Shown here in pieces: positions 46,211 through 54,142 of a DNA stretch of 64,000 bases. The number at the start of each line of letters is the position of its first letter. Positions within the stretch are counted from its first letter, which is position 1. This DNA comes from JAPOQD01 sp964620555. GTDB lineage: Bacteria > Pseudomonadota > Gammaproteobacteria > Pseudomonadales > Halieaceae. Made by a program: the position numbers and the translations under genes. The DNA lies in contig CAZUGZ010000001.1 of assembly GCA_964620555.1 (NCBI GenBank), positions 44,285 through 108,284 on the forward strand, written 5' to 3'. A model generated the notes under the pieces. The model was not told where the DNA came from and did no database searches. It was given only the letters and a program-made list of their open reading frames with translations.

Positions 46211-47887
46211 TCAGCTCCAGGGTTTTTGCGGCAGAGCGTCGATGTCGGTTACGACGTCGATGACGACGGGACCATCTGCGTTCAACGCCGTCTCGAACGC
46301 CCCGGCGAGATCGTCGGGCGACGCAACCCGGACTCCGGTACAGCCAAAGGTCTCCGCCATTCTCGCGAAGTTGGTATCCTCGAACCGGAACATCAGCCCG
46401 CCGTCTCCCCGGAGTTCCTGGTCGTATGCGCGAATCACGCCTGGCATCTCCTGGCTGAGGGCGCTGTTGTTGTTGACAACGACAATCAGGTTCAATTTGT
46501 GCCGTGCAGCCGTTTCCAACTCCGGCAGGTGGTAGTAGAAAGCGCCATCCCCGGTGAAGCAGATGACCGGATTGTCGGGACAGGCGAATTTGACTCCCAT
46601 CGCGCCCGGGAAGCCCCAGCCCATCGAGCCGGCGCAGCGAATATAGCGTTGATCGGGGTGCCTCAGTTCTATCAGAGCACCCGTCCAGATTCCGGCGTGA
46701 CCCGTGTCCGAGACAAAAATCGCGTCCTCCGGAAGCATGTCTGACAGGTCTGCGCATAGTCTTTCCGGTCGCATCGGCACAGCGTTGGAGCGGCGCTCTT
46801 CCGCGACCGAGTCCCACCACTCGCCAATGAGCGTCGTAACCTGCGTACGCCAATCGGCATAGACTTCCGACAGTGCGCTGCCACCCGCCAGATCATCGAG
46901 CAGGGCCCGAATTGACACTTTTGCATCGCCGAGAATCGACGCGCTGTTGGGATAGTTGCGGCCGAGTTCCGCGCCATCGATGTCCAGTTGAATAACATTT
47001 GCGCCCGGTCGAGGTACTTTCCAGTTGTGCGTTACCTGCCCCCCGGTATGGCTGCCGATGTAGAAGACGAGGTCGGCCTCTGCTACCGCCCTGTTGGCAC
47101 AGGTTCTCGAGTAGGTCCCGACGACGCCGAGAAGCAGTGGATGTCCGTCGGGGAGGGCATGCTTGGCGTTGAGAGAGGTGGCTACGGGTATGCCGGTCAG
47201 TTCCGCAAGCTCCAGAAGTTCCCGCTCGGCTCCCGATGTGACGACCCCGCCACCGGCGACGATTACGGGTTTCCTCGCTCGTCGCAACAGGGCGATCGCC
47301 GCACCGATATCTGATTGTGCCGGTTCCGGACGAAAGGGGGGGACATGGCTGAATCGCTCCTCGACGATGCCTGCGTCATCGGTTTGCTCCTCAACCACGA
47401 CCCCGATACGGCCCCGAAGGCCTAGATGCACCGGACCCGGAGCACCGGTTGTCGCAGATCGGAAAGATTGGCGAAGAAGGTCGGGAAGGCGATCTACGGT
47501 ATCGACGAAACTGGAGGATTTGGTCACACAATCGAACTGTGACAGGTCCTCCAGGTCCTGATATCCGTGTCGATATCTGGTCGTTGGCTCAGGGCCTCCG
47601 GCCAGGGCGATAACGGGCGAGCCGGCGAGACGGGCGTCTCTGAGGCCCGCCGCCAGGTTCGAAGCGCCGATATGCTGTGAAAAGCAGATACCCGGCCTGC
47701 GGCTTGCCCTTGCGTAGCCGTCTGCCATATACACCGCGGCTTTTTCCGAGTGGCAGACCACACGTTTGATGCCCAGGTCTTCCATTGCCGCGAGTGACCT
47801 GACGGCAAGGCACGGAACGTAAAACACATGGGTGGTGCCATAGCCGTGCAACATTTCTGCCAATAGTTTTGCGCCTGTAGTTTTCAT
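46211..47887 (-). CDS. Thiamine diphosphate-dependent enzyme (acetolactate synthase / 2-hydroxyacyl-CoA lyase superfamily)
   Basis: Product of 558 residues with the three-domain layout. The N-terminal Pyr domain has TGAKLLAEMLHGYGTTHVF and the cofactor-activating Glu48 in CHSEKAAVYMADGYAR. A central domain follows, with KPVIVAGGGVVTSGAE. The C-terminal PP domain carries GDGAFYYHLPELETAARH and NNN, the ThDP/Mg motif. Such enzymes cleave or form C-C bonds next to a carbonyl, for example 2-hydroxyacyl-CoA to aldehyde plus formyl-CoA. The specific reaction is not readable. It is the last gene of the amidohydrolase-CaiB-DUF35-thiolase operon. Confidence 0.85.
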   Translation of the reverse strand: MKTTGAKLLAEMLHGYGTTHVFYVPCLAVRSLAAMEDLGIKRVVCHSEKAAVYMADGYARASRRPGICFSQHIGASNLAAGLRDARLAGSPVIALAGGPEPTTRYRHGYQDLEDLSQFDCVTKSSSFVDTVDRLPDLLRQSFRSATTGAPGPVHLGLRGRIGVVVEEQTDDAGIVEERFSHVPPFRPEPAQSDIGAAIALLRRARKPVIVAGGGVVTSGAERELLELAELTGIPVATSLNAKHALPDGHPLLLGVVGTYSRTCANRAVAEADLVFYIGSHTGGQVTHNWKVPRPGANVIQLDIDGAELGRNYPNSASILGDAKVSIRALLDDLAGGSALSEVYADWRTQVTTLIGEWWDSVAEERRSNAVPMRPERLCADLSDMLPEDAIFVSDTGHAGIWTGALIELRHPDQRYIRCAGSMGWGFPGAMGVKFACPDNPVICFTGDGAFYYHLPELETAARHKLNLIVVVNNNSALSQEMPGVIRAYDQELRGDGGLMFRFEDTNFARMAETFGCTGVRVASPDDLAGAFETALNADGPVVIDVVTDIDALPQKPWS

Positions 47888-47926
47888 GAGACTCAATAAT
47901 CCGGGTTGGTAGTGGGCTGTGGAGGA

Positions 47927-49108
47927 TCAGTGATTCGTCAGTATCGCACCACTGGTGGTGGTACCTGCCGCACCGGACACCAGAATGGTGCCAACCTCCT
48001 CGATCTGATTAACGGCGCTATTCCGCAACTGCCTGACGGCTTCGGTGATCCCGTTCATGCCGTGCATGTACGCTTCACCCAGTTGTCCACCATGGGTATT
48101 TACGGGAAGTCCACCGCCAATCTCGATATTTCCGTTCTTGACGAAGTCTTTCGCTTCGCCGCGATCACAAAATCCGTAGTTTTCCAGCTGCGGGAGAACG
48201 GTAGGCCCGAAGTGATCGTAGACCATGGCCGCATCGATGTTCCCAGCCGTCATACCTGACTGGCGGTACAACTCTGATGCCACCAGCGAGACCTCCTCGA
48301 ACCTGGAAATATTATCCTGATAGTAATTGACCATTGGTACCTGGCCGGCTGCACAGCTCTGCGCTGCGGCGGTGATGAACACCGGGGTGTGAGGTCGATC
48401 GGAGGCCCTTTCTGCACTGGTAACGATGAACGCGACCGCCCCGTCGCTTTCCAGACAACAGTCGAGAAGACGAATTGGGTCTGCGATCAGTCTGGAGTTC
48501 TGATGATCCTCGATGGTGATCGGCTTGCCATGGAAGTACGCGTTGGGGTTGGTTGCCGCATGGCGCCGGGCGGCTACTGACACATGGGCGAAGTCCGAGC
48601 TCTCGGTACCGGTTTCGTGCATGTATCTGCGCATGCTGACCGCCATCATTGCCGCGGCAGTACGTAGACCATGAACGCTGTGCATGGATTTCAGTGTTGC
48701 GTCGGCGGTGGGAAAGGGTTCCTGCCACTGTGGGGAGCCATAGCCCGCGCCAAAGCGATATTGCGAGTATTCGTTCATCCCGCGATAACACGCGACGACT
48801 TCGGCGTCACCGGCAAGAACCGCCCTGGATGCGATCTGTAGCGGCGTACACGCGGCACCTCCTCCGGGGTGAGCGCGCGACCAGTATCGCAATTCGCCCG
48901 AACCCAGGTTGCGGGCGATCTCGTACTCGGCGTTGTTGTCGGATGTAAAAGTGCACAGACCATCGATGTCTGACGGACTGAGCCCCGCGTCCTCCAGCGC
49001 CGAATTGATTGCCCGAATGCACAGGGTGAGTTCACTGCAGCCGGAGTTCCTGCTGAACTCCGTGGCTCCAATGCCGACAATCGCTGCTCTACCGGGGTTT
49101 GTGGTCAT
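47927..49108 (-). CDS. Thiolase-fold acyl-CoA lyase, Ltp2-like (SCP-x thiolase family)
   Basis: Product of 393 residues. The N-terminal half has RAAIVGIGATEFSR, GLSPSDIDGL and GGGAACTPLQIASRAV (Cys87 near the thiolase nucleophile position). The C-terminal half has VYDHFGPTVLPQLENYGFC and NTHGGQLGEAYMHGMNGI. The last motif replaces the GHPxGxSG box of true thiolases with the Tyr-containing form of Ltp2 aldolases, which split steroid side chains by retro-aldol reaction. Coupling to a DUF35 protein (ATGA overlap) fits the known Ltp2-ChsH2/DUF35 complex. Retention of Cys87 leaves thiolysis open. Confidence 0.82.
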   Translation of the reverse strand: MTTNPGRAAIVGIGATEFSRNSGCSELTLCIRAINSALEDAGLSPSDIDGLCTFTSDNNAEYEIARNLGSGELRYWSRAHPGGGAACTPLQIASRAVLAGDAEVVACYRGMNEYSQYRFGAGYGSPQWQEPFPTADATLKSMHSVHGLRTAAAMMAVSMRRYMHETGTESSDFAHVSVAARRHAATNPNAYFHGKPITIEDHQNSRLIADPIRLLDCCLESDGAVAFIVTSAERASDRPHTPVFITAAAQSCAAGQVPMVNYYQDNISRFEEVSLVASELYRQSGMTAGNIDAAMVYDHFGPTVLPQLENYGFCDRGEAKDFVKNGNIEIGGGLPVNTHGGQLGEAYMHGMNGITEAVRQLRNSAVNQIEEVGTILVSGAAGTTTSGAILTNH

Positions 49109-49548
49109 GAACCCGCTTCCGGATCGGTCGATTCCGCTACTTTGAAAGCCGGCAGAACGAAACCATCTTCAAGCGCGAGAAATTCAATCTCAACGGGCAT
49201 GTCGATTGCCAGGTCGGCACTGTCGCCCGTCAGACTCGCCAGGAACCTCACGCCTTCCTCCAGGTCTGCCAGCACGACGGGGTGGGGTGACTCCCAGGGT
49301 GGTATTGGCGGGTGGTGTAGAACCGTGAAACTGTGAATACGCCCCCGGCCGGAAGCAGTTATGGTGTCCCAACTGTGGGAGCGGCAATGCGGACACGAGG
49401 GACAGGGCGGCATTCTGAGAGTGTTGCAGTCCCTGCAGCGCTGTATTCTCAGTTGGTTCTCTGAAAAGCCTTCATACAAAAACGCGACATCGTCATTGAT
49501 CACCGGTTTGGGAAAAGCGGGGCTATGCGTATTGCTCGGTTCAGTCAT
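49105..49548 (-). CDS. OB-fold zinc-ribbon protein (DUF35), partner of the thiolase-fold lyase
   Basis: Product of 147 residues. The zinc ribbon Cys38-x2-Cys41 and Cys52-x2-Cys55 (RCRDCNTLRMPP, CPSCPHC) is followed by an OB fold (GRGRIHSFTVLHHPPIPPW, PVVLADLEEGVRFLAS). DUF35 proteins pair with SCP-x/Ltp2-type thiolases and supply part of the acyl-CoA binding site. It overlaps the lyase gene by ATGA. ATG 49548 is used instead of TTG 49557. Confidence 0.9.
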   Translation of the reverse strand: MTEPSNTHSPAFPKPVINDDVAFLYEGFSENQLRIQRCRDCNTLRMPPCPSCPHCRSHSWDTITASGRGRIHSFTVLHHPPIPPWESPHPVVLADLEEGVRFLASLTGDSADLAIDMPVEIEFLALEDGFVLPAFKVAESTDPEAGS

Positions 49549-49601
49549 ACCAGGCAACTGCTACTGTCAGATCCGTTCCATAGACAGCACTTCATGATGA
49601 A

Positions 49602-50900
49602 TCATCCAGAAGAGGTTCCATCTTTCGCCGGGGTTCCCTCGACCTTACCGAACACCTGTTGGCTTCTCAACAGTGTCAGCTTGTTCTCATCGTAGCCCGC
49701 CAGGTCCCTGAGCACCTCTTCCGTATGTACCCCAAGATCCGGGGCGGCGATGGGGTCTGCCGCCGGGCTCAGGGTCATGTTGCGAAATACCGATGAGATA
49801 TTGGGTATATGCCCCCACTTTGGATGAGGTATGTCGCTCATTATCCCCCGGTCCGCCGTTTCCTGTGCCTCGAATGCTTCGGCAACGGTGCGCACAGAGC
49901 CCGCTGGCAGCCCCGCTTTGCGCATCTCGGCGACCACCTCGTCCCGGCTGCGCGAAGCAAATGCCTCGGCCACTGCATCGTTGACGGCATCGATATTTTC
50001 ATGCCGGGTTTTCTGGTCCTTGAATAGCGGGTTATCCAGTAGATAGTCGGCATCCAGGACCTGTGCGCACAGCCGTTCAAACATCTTGTCACTGGTGATC
50101 ATGATCCAGACCGAGCCGTCCCGGACGTCGAACTCGCCGCCGGGGGCGGAGGTTTTCGAGACTCGCCCGGTGGGAGCGGGGTTCTCTCCCCTGGCAAAGT
50201 AATCGGTCCCCCGATAGGAAAGGCATGCCATGGCGGAATCAAACATCGCGATGTCAATAAACTGTCCTTTACCGGTGGCCTCTTTAACGCGCAGAGCGGA
50301 CAGGATGCCGATGGTGGCATTTTTTGCGGCCATGAAATCGACGATGGGAACACTGTTGACGACAGGTCTTTCGCCAGGATTGCAATTGAAGGAAATCTGG
50401 CCGCTCTCGGCCGCTATCATGGAGTCATAGGCGGGAACATCGGCCAGCGGACTGGTTCGACCGTAGCCGGACACCGAACAATAGATCAGGTGGGGGTAAC
50501 GATCCCTGATCGACTCATAATCCAAACCGAACTTCTTCATCACCCGCGCTGTGAAATTCTCAACCATGACGTCGACCTCGGGGAGCAGGTCGAGGATTAC
50601 CTCACGGCCCACCTCCAGGTTCAAATCCACGGCTATGCTCTTCTTGTTCCGGTTCAGCGCCCAGAAGTAGGTGCTGTTGTCACCAATAGACGGTGTAAGG
50701 TTCCTGATCTGGTCCCCGCAGCCGGGTTCTTCGACCTTGATGACAGTGGCGCCGAAATCCGCCAGGGTCTGGGTGCAGAAAGGCCCGGCCAATACCCGGC
50801 TGAAGTCGAGTACCTTTACGCCCTCCAGGGCCAGCGGAAGTTCCGGATTGCGCGCCCCGTAGGGTTGATAGGATGGCCTGCCGTCCTTGAAATTTGCCAT
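49602..50900 (-). CDS. CaiB/BaiF family CoA transferase
   Basis: Class III CoA-transferase of 432 residues. VKVLDFSRVLAGPFCTQTLA, FGATVIKVEEPGCGD, LNRNKKSIAVDLN and catalytic Asp in VPIVDFMAAKN are present. The second half has LPAGSVRTVAEAF. It carries about 28 extra residues at the N-terminus (SYQPYGARNPELPLALEG). Only 3 bp separate it from the upstream amidohydrolase stop, so it is the second gene of that operon. CoA donor and acceptor unknown. Confidence 0.9.
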   Translation of the reverse strand: MANFKDGRPSYQPYGARNPELPLALEGVKVLDFSRVLAGPFCTQTLADFGATVIKVEEPGCGDQIRNLTPSIGDNSTYFWALNRNKKSIAVDLNLEVGREVILDLLPEVDVMVENFTARVMKKFGLDYESIRDRYPHLIYCSVSGYGRTSPLADVPAYDSMIAAESGQISFNCNPGERPVVNSVPIVDFMAAKNATIGILSALRVKEATGKGQFIDIAMFDSAMACLSYRGTDYFARGENPAPTGRVSKTSAPGGEFDVRDGSVWIMITSDKMFERLCAQVLDADYLLDNPLFKDQKTRHENIDAVNDAVAEAFASRSRDEVVAEMRKAGLPAGSVRTVAEAFEAQETADRGIMSDIPHPKWGHIPNISSVFRNMTLSPAADPIAAPDLGVHTEEVLRDLAGYDENKLTLLRSQQVFGKVEGTPAKDGTSSG

Positions 50901-50903
50901 ATC

Positions 50904-52127
50904 CTACTGCTCGAACTTCCCGGGGACATCGATGCGGAAGAAACGTGCCGCATTCAGACCCAGCAGATCAGCCCGTTCGGAATCGGTCAGCTCTCCCATT
51001 TGTCTTTCTATGGCCTCCGCCGAATGGGGAAAGCTCCCTTCATTATGCGGGTAATCCGAACCCCACATGAAGTTCTTCAGCAGGCCGTATTGACGACCCA
51101 GCGTCAGGCCCATCGGGTCTTCGCTGAAGGTCGAGGCACCGTGGGCCTTGTAATAGTCACTGGGTAGTCCGTGTTTGAGTTTGGGGGCGACCCAGAAGTG
51201 GTGCTTCTTGTAGGCCTCATCCATGGCCGCCAGGAACCACGGAACCCAACCGATACCAGACTCGACCGTGATAAAGCGAAGTTTGTCAAAGCGGTCGAGA
51301 ACGCCCGATGCACAGAGATTGGCAATGGGTTCTGCAGCGGGTACCAGGGCGTGCACTGCATAGTTCACCACAGCGCCGCCCGGGCCCTTGGCAATGCGAG
51401 GATCAGCTCCGGAACCCACGTGCATGGTAATGGCGAGGTCCGCATCCTGGATCATCGTCCACATGGGATCGAACTGCTTCATGTTGTAGTTCAACTGACC
51501 GCGCTCATGGGGACCGAAAACCGGCTTTGGAGGAATGTTTACCGCCGTAAAGCCCAGCTTTCGCACGCGGTCGATTTCGGATATCGCTGCCTCGGGGTCA
51601 GCCGCATAGATCACCGCTACGGGGGTAAAGAAATCCGGGCGGGATCCATAGGTTTCCCAAAGCCAATCGTTGTAGACACGCATCTGGGCCAGGGCAAATT
51701 CCGTGTCATGGGTGGCGTACATGATCGACCCACGATTGGGAAAGAGTACCTCGTGGTCAACGCCGTCAGCCCGCACATCTTTCAGTCTCTGATCGATATC
51801 GACGGGCGGCTTCTGCCGGTAGGCATCTTCACCCTGGAGATCCGGATCGCTTACCGGAAATGGTTTCGCGCCCTCCTGAATAAGCCACTTCCTGCCGTCC
51901 TTGACCTCCTGTCGGGGCAGCCGGTGTTTGAATTTTTCATCGATGCGTTCAAGCCACAGGGGGAATGGTTCGATCGCATGTGTGTCCGCCGACAAGACAA
52001 AGTACTTGTTGTCAGCTCCTGCCCGGGGCGAGCGCTCCCATCCCTCGGAACCCGGCGTGGTCAAGCGCCAGGTATTTTCTTCGTTAACCTCGATATCCAG
52101 CGTATGAGATGCACTTTGAAGAGTCAT
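50904..52127 (-). CDS. Amidohydrolase family protein (PF04909 type, TIM barrel)
   Basis: Product of 407 residues. The N-terminal metal site is YFVLSADTHAIEP (DxH). Later metal or catalytic residues are in AITMHVGSGAD (His), TVESGIGWVPWFL and FMWGSDYPHNEGSFP (Asp). This ACMSD/2,3-dihydroxybenzoate-decarboxylase-like branch catalyses hydrolysis or non-oxidative decarboxylation. Several relatives cleave beta-diketones or ring products. It is the first gene of the five-gene minus operon running to 46211 and is divergent from the FAD oxidoreductase. Confidence 0.88.
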   Translation of the reverse strand: MTLQSASHTLDIEVNEENTWRLTTPGSEGWERSPRAGADNKYFVLSADTHAIEPFPLWLERIDEKFKHRLPRQEVKDGRKWLIQEGAKPFPVSDPDLQGEDAYRQKPPVDIDQRLKDVRADGVDHEVLFPNRGSIMYATHDTEFALAQMRVYNDWLWETYGSRPDFFTPVAVIYAADPEAAISEIDRVRKLGFTAVNIPPKPVFGPHERGQLNYNMKQFDPMWTMIQDADLAITMHVGSGADPRIAKGPGGAVVNYAVHALVPAAEPIANLCASGVLDRFDKLRFITVESGIGWVPWFLAAMDEAYKKHHFWVAPKLKHGLPSDYYKAHGASTFSEDPMGLTLGRQYGLLKNFMWGSDYPHNEGSFPHSAEAIERQMGELTDSERADLLGLNAARFFRIDVPGKFEQ

Positions 52128-52270
52128 GACTATCTCCGTTACCCTCTGTCGATGCCTGTCGCTCAGGTCAATGAGCGCAAAGCATCGATATGATACTGTT
52201 GAAGATGGATTTCAATGTCAATTATTGTTGGCAGGAGCATCGGGGACAAATACAAAAAATCGGGAAAACC

Positions 52271-52285
52271 ATACTCTTTTCCTAT
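52271..52285 (+). promoter_or_regulatory. Predicted LysR box 3
   Basis: ATACTCTTTTCCTAT with perfect ATA/TAT outer arms and T-N11-A; extending outward it becomes CCATA-N9-TATGG (52269-52287), a perfect 5-bp dyad. Confidence 0.52.
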
Positions 52286-52363
52286 GGTTCGCACTCCGGA
52301 TTCGCTCTGAGACTATAAAAATGAGAGGATTATTTCGTCGTTTTGGGGTGGTTGTCAGGGGCC

Positions 52364-52378
52364 ATAGGCTTTTCCTAT
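52364..52378 (+). promoter_or_regulatory. Predicted LysR box 4
   Basis: ATAGGCTTTTCCTAT, with arms ATAGG/CCTAT and T-N11-A. It ends 19 bp before TCTTTGACCCC (52398-52408), the same layout as box 1 and the cupin promoter. Confidence 0.52.
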
Positions 52379-52400
52379 CCGGTGATCAGTTAATATGTCT

Positions 52401-52429
52401 TTGACCCCCTGACCCGCAAAGCCGATACT
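52401..52429 (+). promoter_or_regulatory. Sigma-70-like promoter of FAD-LysR-SDR-ALDH-ADH operon
   Basis: TTGACC at 52401-52406, 17-bp spacer, GATACT at 52424-52429 (weaker -10). The weak -10 and upstream dyad suit an activator-dependent promoter. Confidence 0.45.
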
Positions 52430-52503
52430 GGAAAACACCGCCAAAACGCCGATACTAAGGTGGGGTCAGTCTGCAGTTGAAGAGAATTGAAGGAATCCAT
52501 TAA

Positions 52504-54084
52504 ATGCAGCAACACGATGTAGTGGTGGTTGGCGCCGGCAGCAATTCTCTGGTAGCCGCCGCCTACCTGGCGAAAGCCGGCAGAAAAGTACTGGTTCTCG
52601 AGAAGAACGACGTTTGTGGCGGGGGCGCGATTTCGCAGGAAATTGCACCGGGTTATATTCACGACACCCATGCCTGTGGCCTGGTCACCTGCCTTGGCAA
52701 TCCCGTTTTAGTGAATGATGAACTGGGATTGCTGGCGCGGCATGGGCTTGAATTAGTACCCGTTGAGTCATCGTTTGCCTCTCTTTTCGATGACGGCAGT
52801 TCCTTTTTTATCTACAAGGATCTCGATAGAACCTGTGAAGAGGTCGCAAAATTTTCAGAAAAGGACGCGGGGGCATTCAGGGACTTTGTTATCGAGGCCC
52901 GAAGCCTGTTGCCCCTGCTGAACCGGGGCGCCGCTACGCCACCACTGCCGACCGGACGTTTCATTTCACTGCTGGAATCCAACCCGCTCGGCAGAAAGCT
53001 GGCCGAAGCCATGTTTGCCAGCTGTTACGACATTATCGATGAACGTTTCGAGTCTGAGCACGTAAAGATTCACTTCATGAAGTGGTGTGCCGAGGCGATG
53101 GTCAATCCGGAGGAGAAGGGTACCGGTATACTCATCTATAACCTGATGGGGGTCGCCTGTGACATCGAACCCGTGTACGTAAAAGGCGGTACGGGTAATC
53201 TGGCCAACGCGTTGATTTCCGTGATCGAGGGCTTCGGGGGTGAAGTACGGGTCAACTCCGAAGTCACGAGAGTTCGTGTGTCCGGTGGCCGTGCTACGGG
53301 GGTTGAGCTCGATGATGGAGAGCGCGTTGCCGCCAGGGAAGCGGTTATTGCCAGCATTCATCCCTGGAAACTGGGAGAGTATGTTCCGGAAGTCGACGGT
53401 GAAATAGCGGCCGCCGCCCGGCGTACCAACCTCAGTCATTACGGCGCGTTATTGCAGGGTATCGCCTTGGACACGATTCCCCGGTTCAGGGCCGGCGATG
53501 AGGTCCTCAAGGCACAGGGTGTCGAGTTTGTACCGCTCGGGATGGAGGGGATGCGCCGTACATTCGATGAATACCGTTATGGCAGGATTCCCCAGGGGCA
53601 TTTGTCGCCCATGGCGATCATGCCCAGTCTCCATGACCCCACCCGGGCGCCGGAGGGCTGTACGACTTTGTGGTTATATCACTTTGCGCCCATGGTTCTC
53701 GCCGAGGGTGGCCTCGAGGGGTGGCGAGACCACAGGCAACGTTTTGCGGACGACGTCTGGGAAGTATTCAAAGCGGGGGTCACCAATATCGACGATTCGA
53801 ATATCGTTGCGCGGCACATTGAATGTCCGCTCGATCACCACAATCACTCTGGTTCCATGATACACGGTGACATCATTGGCCTGGCTACCCAGATCGGGCA
53901 GATGCTTGGCCGGCGGCCAACGCCACAACTTGCGCAATATGCAGTGCCGGGTATCAGCGGCCTGTATCTGGCGGGACCATTCATGCACCCGGGCGGTACC
54001 GTCACACTGGGTGGCCGGGCAACTGCCATCAAGATGTACCAGGATATGGGCATTCCCCTGACAACCGGATTTGAAGGCATTTGA
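52504..54084 (+). CDS. Phytoene-desaturase-like FAD-dependent oxidoreductase (locus B copy)
   Basis: Flavoprotein of 526 residues, paralogous end to end with the 4175-5761 product. The N-terminus has DVVVVGAGSNSLVAAAYLA and LVLEKNDVCGGGAISQ. The C-terminus has GPFMHPGGTVTLGGRATA. The same Ser replaces the third glycine of the dinucleotide motif. A desaturase or isomerase role on a lipophilic ring or chain is likely. It leads a plus-strand operon with the LysR regulator 58 bp downstream, suggesting its substrate or product is linked to the inducer, which is inference. Confidence 0.88.
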   Translation: MQQHDVVVVGAGSNSLVAAAYLAKAGRKVLVLEKNDVCGGGAISQEIAPGYIHDTHACGLVTCLGNPVLVNDELGLLARHGLELVPVESSFASLFDDGSSFFIYKDLDRTCEEVAKFSEKDAGAFRDFVIEARSLLPLLNRGAATPPLPTGRFISLLESNPLGRKLAEAMFASCYDIIDERFESEHVKIHFMKWCAEAMVNPEEKGTGILIYNLMGVACDIEPVYVKGGTGNLANALISVIEGFGGEVRVNSEVTRVRVSGGRATGVELDDGERVAAREAVIASIHPWKLGEYVPEVDGEIAAAARRTNLSHYGALLQGIALDTIPRFRAGDEVLKAQGVEFVPLGMEGMRRTFDEYRYGRIPQGHLSPMAIMPSLHDPTRAPEGCTTLWLYHFAPMVLAEGGLEGWRDHRQRFADDVWEVFKAGVTNIDDSNIVARHIECPLDHHNHSGSMIHGDIIGLATQIGQMLGRRPTPQLAQYAVPGISGLYLAGPFMHPGGTVTLGGRATAIKMYQDMGIPLTTGFEGI

Positions 54085-54142
54085 GCAATGCAACTCTCCG
54101 CTTCCGATAACGCAACGTTCTTCACCGAAGGGTAGAAGCGTT

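Larger units (their letters stand above)
52128..52503. promoter_or_regulatory. Divergent regulatory region, amidohydrolase operon / FAD-LysR operon
   Basis: This 376-bp gap has no plausible gene and is A+T-rich. It contains two T-N11-A dyads (52271-52285 and 52364-52378), the CCATAGG-N20-ATTTTTT module on the minus strand (52287-52254), TTGACA on the minus strand at 52221-52216, and a plus-strand promoter candidate at 52401-52429. Confidence 0.6.
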
